DNA of 64,000 bases from Candidatus Nanopelagicaceae bacterium. GTDB taxonomy: Bacteria > Actinomycetota > Actinomycetes > Nanopelagicales > Nanopelagicaceae. The stretch lies in contig VEQF01000002.1 of NCBI GenBank assembly GCA_018883365.1, forward strand, positions 49,191 through 113,190, in the 5' to 3' direction. This document shows, piece after piece, positions 30,258 to 39,631 of this stretch (position 1 is the first letter of the stretch; every line of letters starts with the position of its first letter). The notes beneath the pieces were generated by a model that saw only the letters and a program-made list of their open reading frames with translations, did not search any database and had not been told where the DNA came from. The position numbers and the translations under genes are program-made.

Positions 30258-31340
30258 TTACTTTAAGCGGCTGCCATCTGCCACGTTGAATAGGTGAACC
30301 GCATCTGATTTTGCTGAAACGGTAACGGTTTGACCTGACTTTGGAGGGTTTTTTGGATCCCAACGCACGATTACCTGTGCGCCTTCATCAGAAGCGTTCG
30401 CGAATTTGAGTGCAGAATCAGCAGGTTTTCCATAAACGAATGCATCTGCGCCAAGCTCTTCAACAACTTCAACCTGAATATCAAAGCCTTTAGATGCTGG
30501 CGTGAAGCCTTCTGGACGGATACCTACAATTACTGATGAACCAGCAGAGGCTGGAACATCAACATCTAGTCCGCCCAACTTAGCTTTGCCACCTGAAACT
30601 GGAGCAATAAGTAGGTTCATGGCAGGTGAGCCAATAAAGCCAGCTACGAATGCATTTGCTGGATTGTCATAAAGATTTCTTGGGGTATCTACCTGTTGTA
30701 GTAGGCCATCCTTAAGAACCGCTACACGATCACCCATGGTCATAGCTTCAACCTGATCATGTGTTACATAAACAGTGGTAATTCCAAGACGACGTTGTAG
30801 CGCTGCGATTTGAGTACGGGTTGCCACACGTAATTTCGCATCAAGGTTAGAAAGAGGTTCATCCATCAAGAACACCTGTGGTTCGCGAACAATCGCGCGA
30901 CCCATAGCAACGCGCTGACGCTGTCCACCGGAAAGTGCTTTTGGCTTGCGCTCTAGATATGGTTCAAGATCAAGAAGTTTTGCCGCTTCAAGAACTCGGC
31001 GATCACGTTCTTCTTTTGCAACGCCGGCAATCTTCAAAGCGAATCCCATGTTTTCGGCAACTGTCATATGCGGATATAGCGCGTATGACTGAAACACCAT
31101 CGCGATGTCGCGATCCTTTGGTGCAACATTTGTTACATCACGATCGCCGATAAAAATTGCGCCGTTATCAATTTCCTCAAGTCCGGCAAGCATGCGAAGT
31201 GATGTTGATTTTCCGCAACCTGATGGTCCAACAAGAACTAGAAACTCACCATCATTAACCGTGAGATTTAACTTGTCGACTGCAGGGGTTGTGGTTCCTG
31301 GATAGATGCGGGATGCATCCTTAAATACAACTGATGCCAT
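30258..31340 (-). CDS. Sugar ABC transporter ATP-binding protein (MsmK/UgpC/MalK type)
   Basis: A 360-residue ATPase with Walker A GPSGCGKS (near 38), Q-loop, signature LSGGQRQRVAMGRA (near 135), Walker B VFLMDEPLSNLDAKLR and H-loop VYVTHDQVEAMTMGDRV. A C-terminal regulatory OB-type domain follows (from about 240). No permease or binding protein is adjacent, so it is probably the shared ATPase for several carbohydrate importers, as MsmK-type proteins are in actinobacteria. A ribosome binding site (GGAAGAG) precedes the ATG, and a hairpin lies right in front of it. Confidence 0.93.
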   Translation of the reverse strand: MASVVFKDASRIYPGTTTPAVDKLNLTVNDGEFLVLVGPSGCGKSTSLRMLAGLEEIDNGAIFIGDRDVTNVAPKDRDIAMVFQSYALYPHMTVAENMGFALKIAGVAKEERDRRVLEAAKLLDLEPYLERKPKALSGGQRQRVAMGRAIVREPQVFLMDEPLSNLDAKLRVATRTQIAALQRRLGITTVYVTHDQVEAMTMGDRVAVLKDGLLQQVDTPRNLYDNPANAFVAGFIGSPAMNLLIAPVSGGKAKLGGLDVDVPASAGSSVIVGIRPEGFTPASKGFDIQVEVVEELGADAFVYGKPADSALKFANASDEGAQVIVRWDPKNPPKSGQTVTVSAKSDAVHLFNVADGSRLK

Positions 31341-31356
31341 TTTTCTCTTCCTTCTC

Positions 31357-31445
31357 CGGGCAGGTACGTGCCCGACGGTCCGTTGGATGAAGTAAGTCCA
31401 CGCGGTGCGTGGATGCGCGAAGGCTACGCGTGAGATGAGCGTGAG
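31357..31445. promoter_or_regulatory. Cluster of hairpins and a helical-phase direct repeat between divergent genes
   Basis: Three inverted repeats lie in this 120-base gap: CGGGCA/TGCCCG (31357-31374), TCCACGC/GCGTGGA with a 3-base loop (31397-31413), and CGCG/CGCG (31416-31430). A direct repeat GCGTGAG occurs at 31428-31434 and 31439-31445, 11 bases apart (one DNA turn). On the minus strand the first hairpin ends just before the ribosome binding site of the ABC ATPase. It could be leader structure, an operator, or both. Confidence 0.5.
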
Positions 31446-31460
31446 GGAAGAGGCTAGACC

Positions 31461-32876
31461 ATGTTTTTTAGACTACTTGGCACACCCTCTTATACCCTTA
31501 GCCACCTTATGGACCCTGATGGTGCCACCTCTATAACAACCCCAGCTGCTGCCTTGGAGCAATCCTTCAACTTGGGCGGACTCCTTTTTGATCTTGGGGT
31601 CGTAACATTCTTTATCCTCTTGGCCTCGATTTTCGTGGCGGCTGAAATTGCGCTGATCTCATTACGTGAAGGTCAGGTCAAAGCTCTAGCAGAGCGGGGC
31701 AAGCGCGGAGCCCGAGTAGCAGCTCTGACCGCACATCCAAACCGTTTCTTAGCTGCGGTGCAGGTTGGCGTTACCTTGAGCGGATTTCTCTCAGCGGCTT
31801 TTGGTGCGGAGCGACTTGGAAATTATGTAATTCCACGATTGATTGATGCTGGCTTAAGTCAAGGCGTCAGTGAAACGATCTCGTTGATTGGATTAACTTT
31901 AATAATTGCCTATTTCTCTCTGGTGTTCGGCGAATTAGTTCCTAAGAGACTAGCGCTTCACTCCTCAGAAAAGATTGCGTTGTTTGTAGCTACCCCGGTT
32001 TCTATAACAGCGCGATTTTTCCGCCCTTTGATTTGGCTGCTCTCACATTCCTCTGATTTGGTTTTAAAGTTATTTGGTGTAGATCCAAAAGCTTCTAGGG
32101 AAGACATTTCAGAAGAGGAGCTAGTAGATCTTGTTACCGGCCACAAGGCGCTAACCGAAGAAGAGCGCGACATTGTGGAAGAGGTTTTCAATGCGAGCGA
32201 ACGTCAAGTTCATGAGGTCATGGTGCCGCGCACCGAAGTAGATTTCCTAGACGGAAATATGACCGTTGTAGATGCCACAAGAATTGCCGTGGAAAAATCT
32301 CACTCAAGATACCCAGTTGTTCGCGGTACTAGCGATGAAGTAATTGGATTTATTCACGTTCGAGATTTAATGGATCCAGAGGTTGTTGGAACTTCGAAAT
32401 CAATCATGAGCCTGGTGCGTGACATTGTTTTCTTGCCCGGAACCAAGGGTGTTCTTCCTGCCCTTTCGGAAATGCGCACGCAAAGACAGCAAATAGCAAT
32501 CGTTTTGGATGAATATGGCGGAACCGATGGAATTGTCACTTTGGAGGATCTAGTCGAGACCCTGATCGGCGATATTCATGATGAATACGATGATCAAACC
32601 GCTGAGGTTTCCAACCAAAGTCGTACCGGCGATTATGAAATTGATGGCTTGATTTCGCTGGAGGATTTAGCGGAGCAAACCGGATTCGAGGTCCCAGAGG
32701 GGCCGTATGAAACGCTCAGTGGATTTGTTATGCATTCTTTAGGTCGAATCCCAACGGTAAATGATGTAATCCATTTGGAGGGTGCCCGCATGACGATTTT
32801 GAGCATGGAGGGCAAGAGAGTTGGAACATTACTTCTCTCTCGAATGAATCAACAACCGGAACCGACCGAGAATTGA
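31461..32876 (+). CDS. CNNM/CorC family transporter with CBS domains
   Basis: A 471-residue membrane protein of the HlyC/CorC (CNNM) family, linked to magnesium or cobalt efflux. Order: DUF21 membrane domain with four hydrophobic segments (about 38-215, including FVAAEIALISLREGQVKALAERG), a CBS pair (about 225-350, EVMVPRTEVDFLD...), and a C-terminal CorC_HlyC FAD-like domain (from about 375, GDYEIDGLISLEDLAEQTG). A purine-rich GGGAAGAGG precedes the ATG at 31461. An in-frame ATG at 31509 is an alternative start. It is divergent from the ABC ATPase. Confidence 0.9.
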   Translation: MFFRLLGTPSYTLSHLMDPDGATSITTPAAALEQSFNLGGLLFDLGVVTFFILLASIFVAAEIALISLREGQVKALAERGKRGARVAALTAHPNRFLAAVQVGVTLSGFLSAAFGAERLGNYVIPRLIDAGLSQGVSETISLIGLTLIIAYFSLVFGELVPKRLALHSSEKIALFVATPVSITARFFRPLIWLLSHSSDLVLKLFGVDPKASREDISEEELVDLVTGHKALTEEERDIVEEVFNASERQVHEVMVPRTEVDFLDGNMTVVDATRIAVEKSHSRYPVVRGTSDEVIGFIHVRDLMDPEVVGTSKSIMSLVRDIVFLPGTKGVLPALSEMRTQRQQIAIVLDEYGGTDGIVTLEDLVETLIGDIHDEYDDQTAEVSNQSRTGDYEIDGLISLEDLAEQTGFEVPEGPYETLSGFVMHSLGRIPTVNDVIHLEGARMTILSMEGKRVGTLLLSRMNQQPEPTEN

Positions 32877-32888
32877 GAAGATAGCCCC

Positions 32889-33890
32889 ATGAAGCGAGTG
32901 CTCTCTGGAATTCAACCAACCGCTGAATCCTTTCACCTAGGCAACTATCTCGGTGCGGTCAGGCAGTGGGTAGAACTACAGGAAAATCATGATGCGTTTT
33001 ACTGTGTTGTTGATTTGCATGCGCTAACAGTGGAGACCGAACCAGCATTACTTCGCAAACGCACCTTGGTTGCAGCAGCGCAGTTGATTGCACTTGGACT
33101 TGATCCAAATAAGTGCACCTTGTTTATTCAATCCCATGTTCCTGAACATAACCAACTTGGTTGGGTGTTCGAATGCTTAGCTGGATTTGGCGAAGCTAGT
33201 CGAATGACGCAATTCAAAGATAAGTCGCAAAAGAGCGGTGCTGATCGCACGGTCGTGGGTTTGTTTACCTACCCAATTTTGCAGGCCGCAGACATCATGC
33301 TTTATCAAGCAAATTTGGTTCCGGTTGGAGAAGATCAACGTCAGCACATTGAATTAACCCGGGATTTAGGCCAGCGCTTTAATTCCCGCTTTGGTAACAC
33401 CTTTGTTATTCCAGAGGCTTACATTTTGAAGAGCGCCGCCAAAATCAATGATTTACAGGATCCCACCGCAAAGATGAGTAAATCAGCGGCCTCTAACGCT
33501 GGTGTGATAGATATTCTCGATAGCTCTGATGTAAATGTTAAGAAGATTAAGAGTGCGGTCACAGACGCTGGAAAAGAAGTTGTATTTGATGAGAAAAACA
33601 AACCAGGCATCTCAAATCTACTAACAATCCACTCGGCCTTAAGCGGTAAAACCATTAAAGAACTTGAAAATGAGTTTGCCGGCAAAGGTTATGGCGACTT
33701 TAAGGGTGCGGTGGCTGAGGTTGTTACGTCATATTTCGCTCCGGTGCGCCAAAAAACTCAAGAGTTATTGGCCGATGAAAAAGCTTTGCTTGATTTGTTA
33801 GCGGTAGGAAGTGAAAAAGCTCGAGCCGTGGCTGGTCAAACGTTAGCTAATACTTATAACGCATTGGGATTAGTCCCACCTCGCCGATAG
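32889..33890 (+). CDS. trpS: Tryptophanyl-tRNA synthetase
   Basis: A 333-residue class I synthetase that charges tRNA-Trp. The HIGH-type motif appears as HLGN in [14 protein letters not shown] (near 11-24), and the KMSKS loop is intact (AKMSKSAAS near 195). [34 protein letters not shown] is the conserved Trp-binding block. Length is normal. It is 12 bases after the CorC gene and 9 bases before a BMP-family gene. Confidence 0.97.
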   Translation: MKRVLSGIQPTAESFHLGNYLGAVRQWVELQENHDAFYCVVDLHALTVETEPALLRKRTLVAAAQLIALGLDPNKCTLFIQSHVPEHNQLGWVFECLAGFGEASRMTQFKDKSQKSGADRTVVGLFTYPILQAADIMLYQANLVPVGEDQRQHIELTRDLGQRFNSRFGNTFVIPEAYILKSAAKINDLQDPTAKMSKSAASNAGVIDILDSSDVNVKKIKSAVTDAGKEVVFDEKNKPGISNLLTIHSALSGKTIKELENEFAGKGYGDFKGAVAEVVTSYFAPVRQKTQELLADEKALLDLLAVGSEKARAVAGQTLANTYNALGLVPPRR

Positions 33891-33899
33891 CGAGTTAGC

Positions 33900-34868
33900 G
33901 TGAAAACAAAGGCGTTATTTGCAGCGCTTGTGTTTGTTGTCTCTACATTTGCTGCTGCGCCAGCTCAGGTAAATGCAGAGACTGTGCAACCCAAAATTGC
34001 GGTGGCCTATGACATCGGATTTCTTGGTGACAACTCATTTAACGACGCGGTAAACGCCGCTCTTACTAATGCCAAGAAACGTAATGGATTGGTTGAACCA
34101 TTTGTGAGAGAGGTTCCTACTAACGGTACGGCGGTCGATCGACTCAATAGATTACGTTTTCTAGCTCAAAATGGATATACCTTAATCATCGCAGTGGGCG
34201 CCGGTTATCGCGAAACCATAAGAAGGGTTTCCATGGAGTATCCAGAAACTCAATTCGCCATCATTAATGACAAAGCTTTGGCACAAATGAATATCTCGAA
34301 TATCTATTTTCGAGAGGATCAAGGTGCCTACGTTGCTGGCTTAATCGCCGCATTGAGCTCTAAAAGGAAATCAGTTGGATTTATTGGAAGTGATGCCGAG
34401 TTGTTAGCGAGCTATACCAAAGGTGCTCGGGCAATCTCCCGAAAAATCAAAGTGGTAAATATTGATTATCCAGACAGTGTTGGAAATTTAAAAAATGGTC
34501 TCAGCCAGGTTGATATCGCTTACTCCACGTGGGATGGTGATGCGACAGTTATTGCTACGGTTTTAGAAAGTTATGCAAAAAAGGTGAAGCTAATCGTGGA
34601 ACGCCCAGATCAATACTTTGCTGATTTGATGGCGACCAGATCGGTAATTCTGGCTACAATCAATAAGAATCTAGAGCGCCCAATTAGCCAACTGGTGGCC
34701 GCGGCTCTTGAGGATCGATCAATTATTGATATTTTGAATGAGGAGCAGGGAATTTACGGTCGAGAATATGGCTTGAAAAACAAAGGAATTGAATTCACCC
34801 TGGCGAACAACAGCAACACATTGCGAAGCAGAATAAACGCTGAAATCAAGCGTTATTTAGCGAAATAG
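33900..34868 (+). CDS. BMP family substrate-binding protein, first copy
   Basis: A 322-residue exported protein of the basic membrane protein (BMP/Med/PnrA) family, which binds nucleosides. It has a Sec signal peptide (ALFAALVFVVSTFAAAPAQVNA) with no lipobox Cys. The mature part starts KIAVAYDIGFLGDNSFNDAVNAAL, the usual BMP opening with the Asp and Asn that touch the ribose. It starts with GTG just behind trpS and has no transporter genes of its own. Codon use is ordinary, unlike the second BMP gene at 37000. It may feed the same ABC importer with a different ligand. Confidence 0.85.
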   Translation: MKTKALFAALVFVVSTFAAAPAQVNAETVQPKIAVAYDIGFLGDNSFNDAVNAALTNAKKRNGLVEPFVREVPTNGTAVDRLNRLRFLAQNGYTLIIAVGAGYRETIRRVSMEYPETQFAIINDKALAQMNISNIYFREDQGAYVAGLIAALSSKRKSVGFIGSDAELLASYTKGARAISRKIKVVNIDYPDSVGNLKNGLSQVDIAYSTWDGDATVIATVLESYAKKVKLIVERPDQYFADLMATRSVILATINKNLERPISQLVAAALEDRSIIDILNEEQGIYGREYGLKNKGIEFTLANNSNTLRSRINAEIKRYLAK

Positions 34869-34870
34869 AT

Positions 34871-35827
34871 TTAAGAAATACTTTTCAGCAGGGAAGCGGC
34901 AGCTTCTTTGCTGGGATATGAGGATTGAGTTCCAAGTTTGGTGACGCTATCTGAAGCGCAGGCACATCCAAGCTTTACCGCCTTTTCAATTTCAAAACCG
35001 GTGGCTAAACCAAAGGCAAATGAACCAACGAAAGAGTCGCCCGCCCCAGTTGTATCAATTGCATTAACTTTCGGAGCAGAGACTCTCACTACCTTGCTGT
35101 GATCCTGATCGGTGTAGGCCGCACCTTTTTCACCCAGCGTCACTACAAATCGACAACCTAACGCCTTGGCAACTTTCAAAATCTCTTCATCACTTTCTGA
35201 CAAATTTCCTTCTGGATTCAAACCAGCAAACTCTGTTTCATTTGGAATTATCCAGTCACTCATAGCGACTAATTCATCTGATAGAGGCGCAAAAGGTGCG
35301 GGATTGAGAATTGTGGTTATTCCAAACTCTCGTGCTTTACGAAATGCCGCAATAGTTACTGCTTGCGGAATCTCTAATTGCCCAATCACAACCTTTGCGT
35401 TGCTTAAAGCGGTGATTGCATTTTCTGCCTGTTGTTCAGTCATCGAATTGTTAGCTCCTGGAACGCAGATAATTCGATTGGTGCCATTTGGCTCGACCCA
35501 AATCGGTGCAACTCCACTAGCGCCAGATGCTCGCGCCACAAAGGTTGTATCTATTCCTTGCTCTTGAAAGTTTTTAAGCGTAGTGTCACCAAATACGTCA
35601 TCGCCCAAGGTGTTAACCATGTAGACCTTGGCGCCCATACGGCTGGCCATCACCGCTTGATTAGCGCCCTTGCCGCCAAATCCGAGTGAGAATGAGTCAC
35701 CTATCACAGTCTCGCCAGCGTCTGGAACTTTCTTTGTATAGGCAATCATGTCGATCATGGTGCTGCCCACAACCACTATCTCAGGCTGAGTTCCTAGCGG
35801 ACTGGTTGCGGTCCTTGCTTGTGACAT
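34871..35827 (-). CDS. rbsK: Ribokinase (PfkB family)
   Basis: A 318-residue sugar kinase, most likely ribokinase, which phosphorylates ribose to ribose-5-P. The N-terminal family signature GGKGANQAVMASRMGA (near 51-66) is exactly that of ribokinase, and the C-terminal VNAIDTTGAGDSFVGSFAFGLA (near 254-275) contains the catalytic Asp and anion hole. It would use the ribose set free by the nucleoside hydrolases encoded nearby. It is divergent from the LacI gene and shares its upstream region, and converges on the BMP gene with 2 bases between. Confidence 0.93.
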   Translation of the reverse strand: MSQARTATSPLGTQPEIVVVGSTMIDMIAYTKKVPDAGETVIGDSFSLGFGGKGANQAVMASRMGAKVYMVNTLGDDVFGDTTLKNFQEQGIDTTFVARASGASGVAPIWVEPNGTNRIICVPGANNSMTEQQAENAITALSNAKVVIGQLEIPQAVTIAAFRKAREFGITTILNPAPFAPLSDELVAMSDWIIPNETEFAGLNPEGNLSESDEEILKVAKALGCRFVVTLGEKGAAYTDQDHSKVVRVSAPKVNAIDTTGAGDSFVGSFAFGLATGFEIEKAVKLGCACASDSVTKLGTQSSYPSKEAAASLLKSIS

Positions 35828-35889
35828 GACACCACTTTTCTCTGCGCGGAGGGTTCTAGACGGGACGATACTCCAAGCGATAAGTTATC

Positions 35890-35903
35890 TGCAATCGTTT
35901 TTA
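35890..35903. promoter_or_regulatory. Candidate LacI-family operator in the rbsK-lacI intergenic region
   Basis: TGCAATCGTTTTTA has the central CG and half-site TGCAATC seen in LacI-family operators, although its right arm is poor (4 of 7 matching positions). The same TGCAATCG core occurs at 43485 upstream of the MFS-nucleoside hydrolase operon. On the minus strand it overlaps TTGCAG, which stands 18 bases before TATCGT, a possible rbsK promoter. Confidence 0.4.
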
Positions 35904-35921
35904 GAAATAAATGGGAGCCCA

Positions 35922-36974
35922 ATGTCCAACGCGACAATTTCAGATGTAGCCAAGAAAGTTGGCGTATCTGAATCAACTGTCTCCCGATATCTAAGTGGCT
36001 TCAAGGTTAGGAACTCTGAATTAATTAAGCGAGCGATTAAAGAGTTGAATTACCGCCCTAACATCATGGCCCGCAATTTGAAGTCGGGCAAGACCGGCAT
36101 GGTCGCTGTCATTGTTCCGGACATTACTAATCCATTTTTCGCTGCCATTGTTCGTGGCGCAGAGGTTGCAGCCGGCGATGATTACATGTTGCAGTTGATT
36201 TCAACTGGCGATGATCCGGAAAAAGAAGAGGCCGCTATACGTCGTTTGGTAGGTCGAGTCGATGGTTTGATTTACGTTCCATCTAAAGAAAACTCTCCAG
36301 CAATTTCAGAGATTGAAGCTAAAACTTTTCCTGTGGTTTTTGTAGACCGCGTAATCAGCAAGATGAAAAACTTCGACTCCGTTCTTGCTGATAATCATCA
36401 CGGTGCTTTACTAGCTACAAAACATTTAATTGAACATGGGCACACAAACATCGCTCACATCGCAGGACCTGTTACTTCGACACCAGGTAAGGGAAGAGCC
36501 GAGGGTTACTCCGCGGCTTTGAAAGATAGCAAGATTGATAAAAATCCTGACTTTTTTGTGGAATCGGATTTCACCGTTTTAGGTGGCTATCAAGCAATGA
36601 TGAGTTTGCTTAATTTAAAGAAGCGACCTTCTGCAGTATTTGTTGGTAATAATCTAATGACCATTGGTGCACTAAAGGCGCTAAAAGAGGCCAAAGTAAA
36701 GGTGCCGGAGCAAATGGCGATCATCGGCTTTGATGATCATGAACTATCAGATTTGGTAAACCCTCCTCTCACGGTCATCTCACGAGATGCCCATCTTCAA
36801 GGAGCGCTTGCTATGGCAACGCTTTTGGAGCGAATCAAAGAGGGCTACCAATTTCCCCCTAAGCAACTCAAGGTTGATGCAAACCTAGTTGTTCGTATGT
36901 CCTGTGGCTCGACATGTCCCTACAGGAAAACGAACGCTGATAAGCATGTTTTGAGTTCTTCGATAAGCAGTTAA
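35922..36974 (+). CDS. LacI family transcriptional regulator
   Basis: A 350-residue regulator. The DNA-binding helix-turn-helix and hinge are ATISDVAKKVGVSESTVSRYLSGF and IKELNYRPNIMARNLKSGKT (about residues 3-65), followed by a periplasmic-binding-protein-like sensor domain with FVDRVISKM, AGPVTSTPGKGRAEGY and IIGFDDHELSDLVNPPLTVI. I chose the ATG at 35922, which has a GGGAG ribosome binding site, over an in-frame codon at 35826. Flanked by ribokinase and a nucleoside-binding protein, it probably senses ribose or a nucleoside and controls this island. The effector is inferred. Confidence 0.92.
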   Translation: MSNATISDVAKKVGVSESTVSRYLSGFKVRNSELIKRAIKELNYRPNIMARNLKSGKTGMVAVIVPDITNPFFAAIVRGAEVAAGDDYMLQLISTGDDPEKEEAAIRRLVGRVDGLIYVPSKENSPAISEIEAKTFPVVFVDRVISKMKNFDSVLADNHHGALLATKHLIEHGHTNIAHIAGPVTSTPGKGRAEGYSAALKDSKIDKNPDFFVESDFTVLGGYQAMMSLLNLKKRPSAVFVGNNLMTIGALKALKEAKVKVPEQMAIIGFDDHELSDLVNPPLTVISRDAHLQGALAMATLLERIKEGYQFPPKQLKVDANLVVRMSCGSTCPYRKTNADKHVLSSSISS

Positions 36975-36999
36975 TTACTACTACTAAGGAGAAATCTGA

Positions 37000-38046
37000 A
37001 TGCAGAAGAAAACCCTCCGCAAGCTTGGAGCATCAGTTGTTGCTGGTGCTTTGGTGCTTACCGGACTCATCGCAGCAGCTCCAGCTCAAGCAGCCAAGAA
37101 GAAAGCACAAACAATTGGTATTGCTTACAGCTTGGGTGGACGCGATGTTCCAGGCTTTAACCAGCTTGCGTACATCGGCGTTAGACCATTGCTTGCAAAG
37201 AATAAATCTCTCAAGCTAATCGAATCACAGGACAGCCCAACTGCAACTGATGATCAGCGTGCAGAGCGTCTTCGCCTTATGGCAAAGCGCGGCGCTAACC
37301 CAATCGTGGTTGTTGGTTTCACCTATGCAACAGCGCTTGGCAAAGTTGCTAAGGAGTTCCCAAAGGTTCAATGGGGCATCGTCGATGACTCATCTGTAAC
37401 TGCACCAAACGTCCAGAGCATCGTCTTCAAAGAAGAGGAAGGCTCATATCTTGTTGGTCTCGCAGCTGCGATGACAACCAAGACCGGTCGTATTGGATTC
37501 ATCGGTGGCGTTAACACACCACTAATCGCAAAGTTCGAAGCTGGCTACATTGCTGGTGCGAAGGCGATTAATCCAAAGATCAAGATTCAATCAACATACA
37601 TCAGCAACTTCCCTGACTTCTCAGGATTTAACGATCCTGCAAAAGGTTATGAAGCTGCAAAGGGTATGTATGAAAACGGCGCAGATGTTGTTTACGCAGC
37701 AGCTGGCGGAACCGGAACTGGTATGCACAAGGCTGCTTCTGAGTTGAAGAAGTGGTCAATCGGTGTAGATGCTGACGAAGCAACCTACCCAGCACACGCT
37801 GCATACAAGAGCACAATCCTTACCTCAATGCTAAAGCGCGTTGATCTAGGAACACGTGCATTCGTTGCTGATGCTCTTGCAAAGAAGAAGACTGCAGGCG
37901 TAAAGGTCTGGGGTTATGCGCAGGGTGGCGTTGGATTCACAACAACCGGTGGATACCTTGGTAGCGATGTTGAGGTAATCAATACCTTTGCAGCGAAAAT
38001 CAAGTCTGGAGCTGTAAAAGTTCCAACAGATCCAAGCAAGGCATAA
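37000..38046 (+). CDS. BMP family nucleoside-binding protein of the ABC importer
   Basis: A 348-residue exported BMP-family protein with a Sec signal peptide ending near ALAPAQA (residues 1-31), then KKKAQTIGIAYSLGGRDVPGFNQLAYIGVRPLL. The family blocks GFTYATALGKVAKEFPKVQWGIVDD and KTGRIGFIGGVNTPLIAKFEAGYIAGAKA are clear. It heads the ABC operon and has a strong ribosome binding site (AAGGAG). Codon use is that of a highly expressed gene. A hairpin terminator follows, so it should be made in excess over the membrane subunits, as is usual for binding proteins. Confidence 0.93.
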   Translation: MQKKTLRKLGASVVAGALVLTGLIAAAPAQAAKKKAQTIGIAYSLGGRDVPGFNQLAYIGVRPLLAKNKSLKLIESQDSPTATDDQRAERLRLMAKRGANPIVVVGFTYATALGKVAKEFPKVQWGIVDDSSVTAPNVQSIVFKEEEGSYLVGLAAAMTTKTGRIGFIGGVNTPLIAKFEAGYIAGAKAINPKIKIQSTYISNFPDFSGFNDPAKGYEAAKGMYENGADVVYAAAGGTGTGMHKAASELKKWSIGVDADEATYPAHAAYKSTILTSMLKRVDLGTRAFVADALAKKKTAGVKVWGYAQGGVGFTTTGGYLGSDVEVINTFAAKIKSGAVKVPTDPSKA

Positions 38047-38065
38047 ATCAAATAAGTAAGTAGAG

Positions 38066-38101
38066 ACAAGGTGCGCTGCATTAAGTAGCGCACCTTGTTT
38101 T
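38066..38101 (+). terminator. Hairpin attenuator between the binding protein and the ABC genes
   Basis: ACAAGGTGCGCT (38066-38077), 9-base loop, AGCGCACCTTGT (38087-38098), then TTTT. Twelve perfect pairs with a short T-run suggest partial termination, leaving fewer transcripts for the ATPase and permeases. Confidence 0.88.
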
Positions 38102-38113
38102 AAAGGGGGAGAT

Positions 38114-39631
38114 TTGATGTCAAATGTTCTTGAGGTAATAGGAATAGAAAAGAAATATCCCGGAGTAATTGCAAACCGAGACGTCTCACTTCAAGTTCGC
38201 GAAGGATCAATTCACGCCATCATCGGCGAGAATGGTGCCGGTAAATCAACCCTGATGAAATCGCTTTATGGCTTGATTAGGCCAGATGCGGGACAGATAA
38301 AAGTTTTTGGAAGTGAAGTAAATTTAAAGTCGCCACAAGATGCCATTGAACTTGGAATCGGCATGGTCCACCAGCATTTTAAGTTGGCCGACAACGCAAC
38401 CGTTTTAGAAAATGTAATTTTGGGTAGCGAGCCCACACGATTTGGATTTGTTGTTAAGTACGATCAAGCCCGTAAGAAGCTTTTGGAAATCACAAAGAAT
38501 TATGGCTTAGATATTGATCCAGATGAATCATTATCAAATTTAGGTGTGGGCGAACGCCAAAGAGTTGAAATCGCCAAAGTGCTATTTCGTGGTGCCAAGA
38601 TTCTGATTCTTGATGAGCCAACTGCGGTTCTAGTCCCGCAAGAGGTTGATGAGCTGTTTGCCAATTTACGCGAGCTCGTTAAAAACGGTCTGACCGTTCT
38701 ATTTATCTCGCACAAGTTAGATGAAGTTCTTTCCATCGCTGATGACATAACAATCATGCGCCAAGGAACCACAGTCGCAACTCGCAAGCCCAAAGAAACC
38801 AACAAGAAAGAGCTTGCTGAGTTAATGGTGGGCGGGGAGTTGCCAAAGCCAAAAGCTGGTGAGTTAAAGGTTAGTAGCGAGAGTATTTTGAGTATAAAGA
38901 GCGCTGCTTATTCCCGGGCGGATGGACGTGAAATTCTCCATGATGTAAATCTTGAACTACATGGTGGCGAAATTGTTGGCCTAGCTGGTGTTGAAGGCAA
39001 TGGCCAAAGTGAGTTAATTGAATTGATTATGGGTTTAGCTCAACCATCAGCTGGCTCAGTTCAGGTCCTAGGTCTCGATGCTGCCACTACATTAACTAGA
39101 GAGATTAGAAATGCCGGTGTGGCCTACATTCCTCAAGATCGTCAACGTGATGGTTTGTTGATGTCAGCACCATTGTGGGAGAACCGCATATTGGGTCACC
39201 AATTTGCAGATCCAATGGCTAAGGGTGTTTGGGTAAATAAAGGTGCTGCGATTGAAGATTCAAAGCGAGTAGTTGATGAGTTTGATGTTAGAACTCCTGG
39301 AATAAATGTTTTGGCCAGCGCGCTATCAGGTGGTAACCAACAGAAATTTATTGTGGGGCGCGAGCTAACCGGAGATCCAAAGTTGATTGTTGCAGCTCAA
39401 CCAACCCGAGGTGTTGATGTTGGAGCGCAGGCGATTATTTGGGATCACCTAATGCAGGCTCGATCTAAAGGTGCCGGAATTCTTCTAGTCACCGCGGATC
39501 TTGAAGAGCTCTTCTCGCTCTCTGATCGCATCGCTGTTATTTACAGCGGAACGATTGTCTCCATTTTAAATCCTGCGAAAACAACGCCAGAGGATCTGGG
39601 TCTAGCAATGACAGGAGCAAAGAGCGCATGA
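38114..39631 (+). CDS. Nucleoside ABC transporter ATP-binding protein (two ABC domains)
   Basis: A 505-residue double ATPase of the ribose/nucleoside (RbsA/YufO/NupO) type. The first half has Walker A GENGAGKSTLMKSLYG (near 38), signature LGVGERQRVEIAKVLF and Walker B ILILDEPTAVL. The second half has a degenerate Walker A (GVEGNGQSELIELIMG) and signature LSGGNQQKFIVGREL. This asymmetry is normal for the family. Together with the next two permeases and the BMP protein it forms a full nucleoside importer. The ribosome binding site is GGGGGAG. It overlaps the first permease by 4 bases (ATGA). Confidence 0.95.
   Translation: MMSNVLEVIGIEKKYPGVIANRDVSLQVREGSIHAIIGENGAGKSTLMKSLYGLIRPDAGQIKVFGSEVNLKSPQDAIELGIGMVHQHFKLADNATVLENVILGSEPTRFGFVVKYDQARKKLLEITKNYGLDIDPDESLSNLGVGERQRVEIAKVLFRGAKILILDEPTAVLVPQEVDELFANLRELVKNGLTVLFISHKLDEVLSIADDITIMRQGTTVATRKPKETNKKELAELMVGGELPKPKAGELKVSSESILSIKSAAYSRADGREILHDVNLELHGGEIVGLAGVEGNGQSELIELIMGLAQPSAGSVQVLGLDAATTLTREIRNAGVAYIPQDRQRDGLLMSAPLWENRILGHQFADPMAKGVWVNKGAAIEDSKRVVDEFDVRTPGINVLASALSGGNQQKFIVGRELTGDPKLIVAAQPTRGVDVGAQAIIWDHLMQARSKGAGILLVTADLEELFSLSDRIAVIYSGTIVSILNPAKTTPEDLGLAMTGAKSA

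Noticed and set aside
31341..31460. A tRNA in the structured gap
   Set aside because: The hairpins do not assemble into a cloverleaf, and there is no T-loop GTTCRANNC sequence or acceptor stem pairing.
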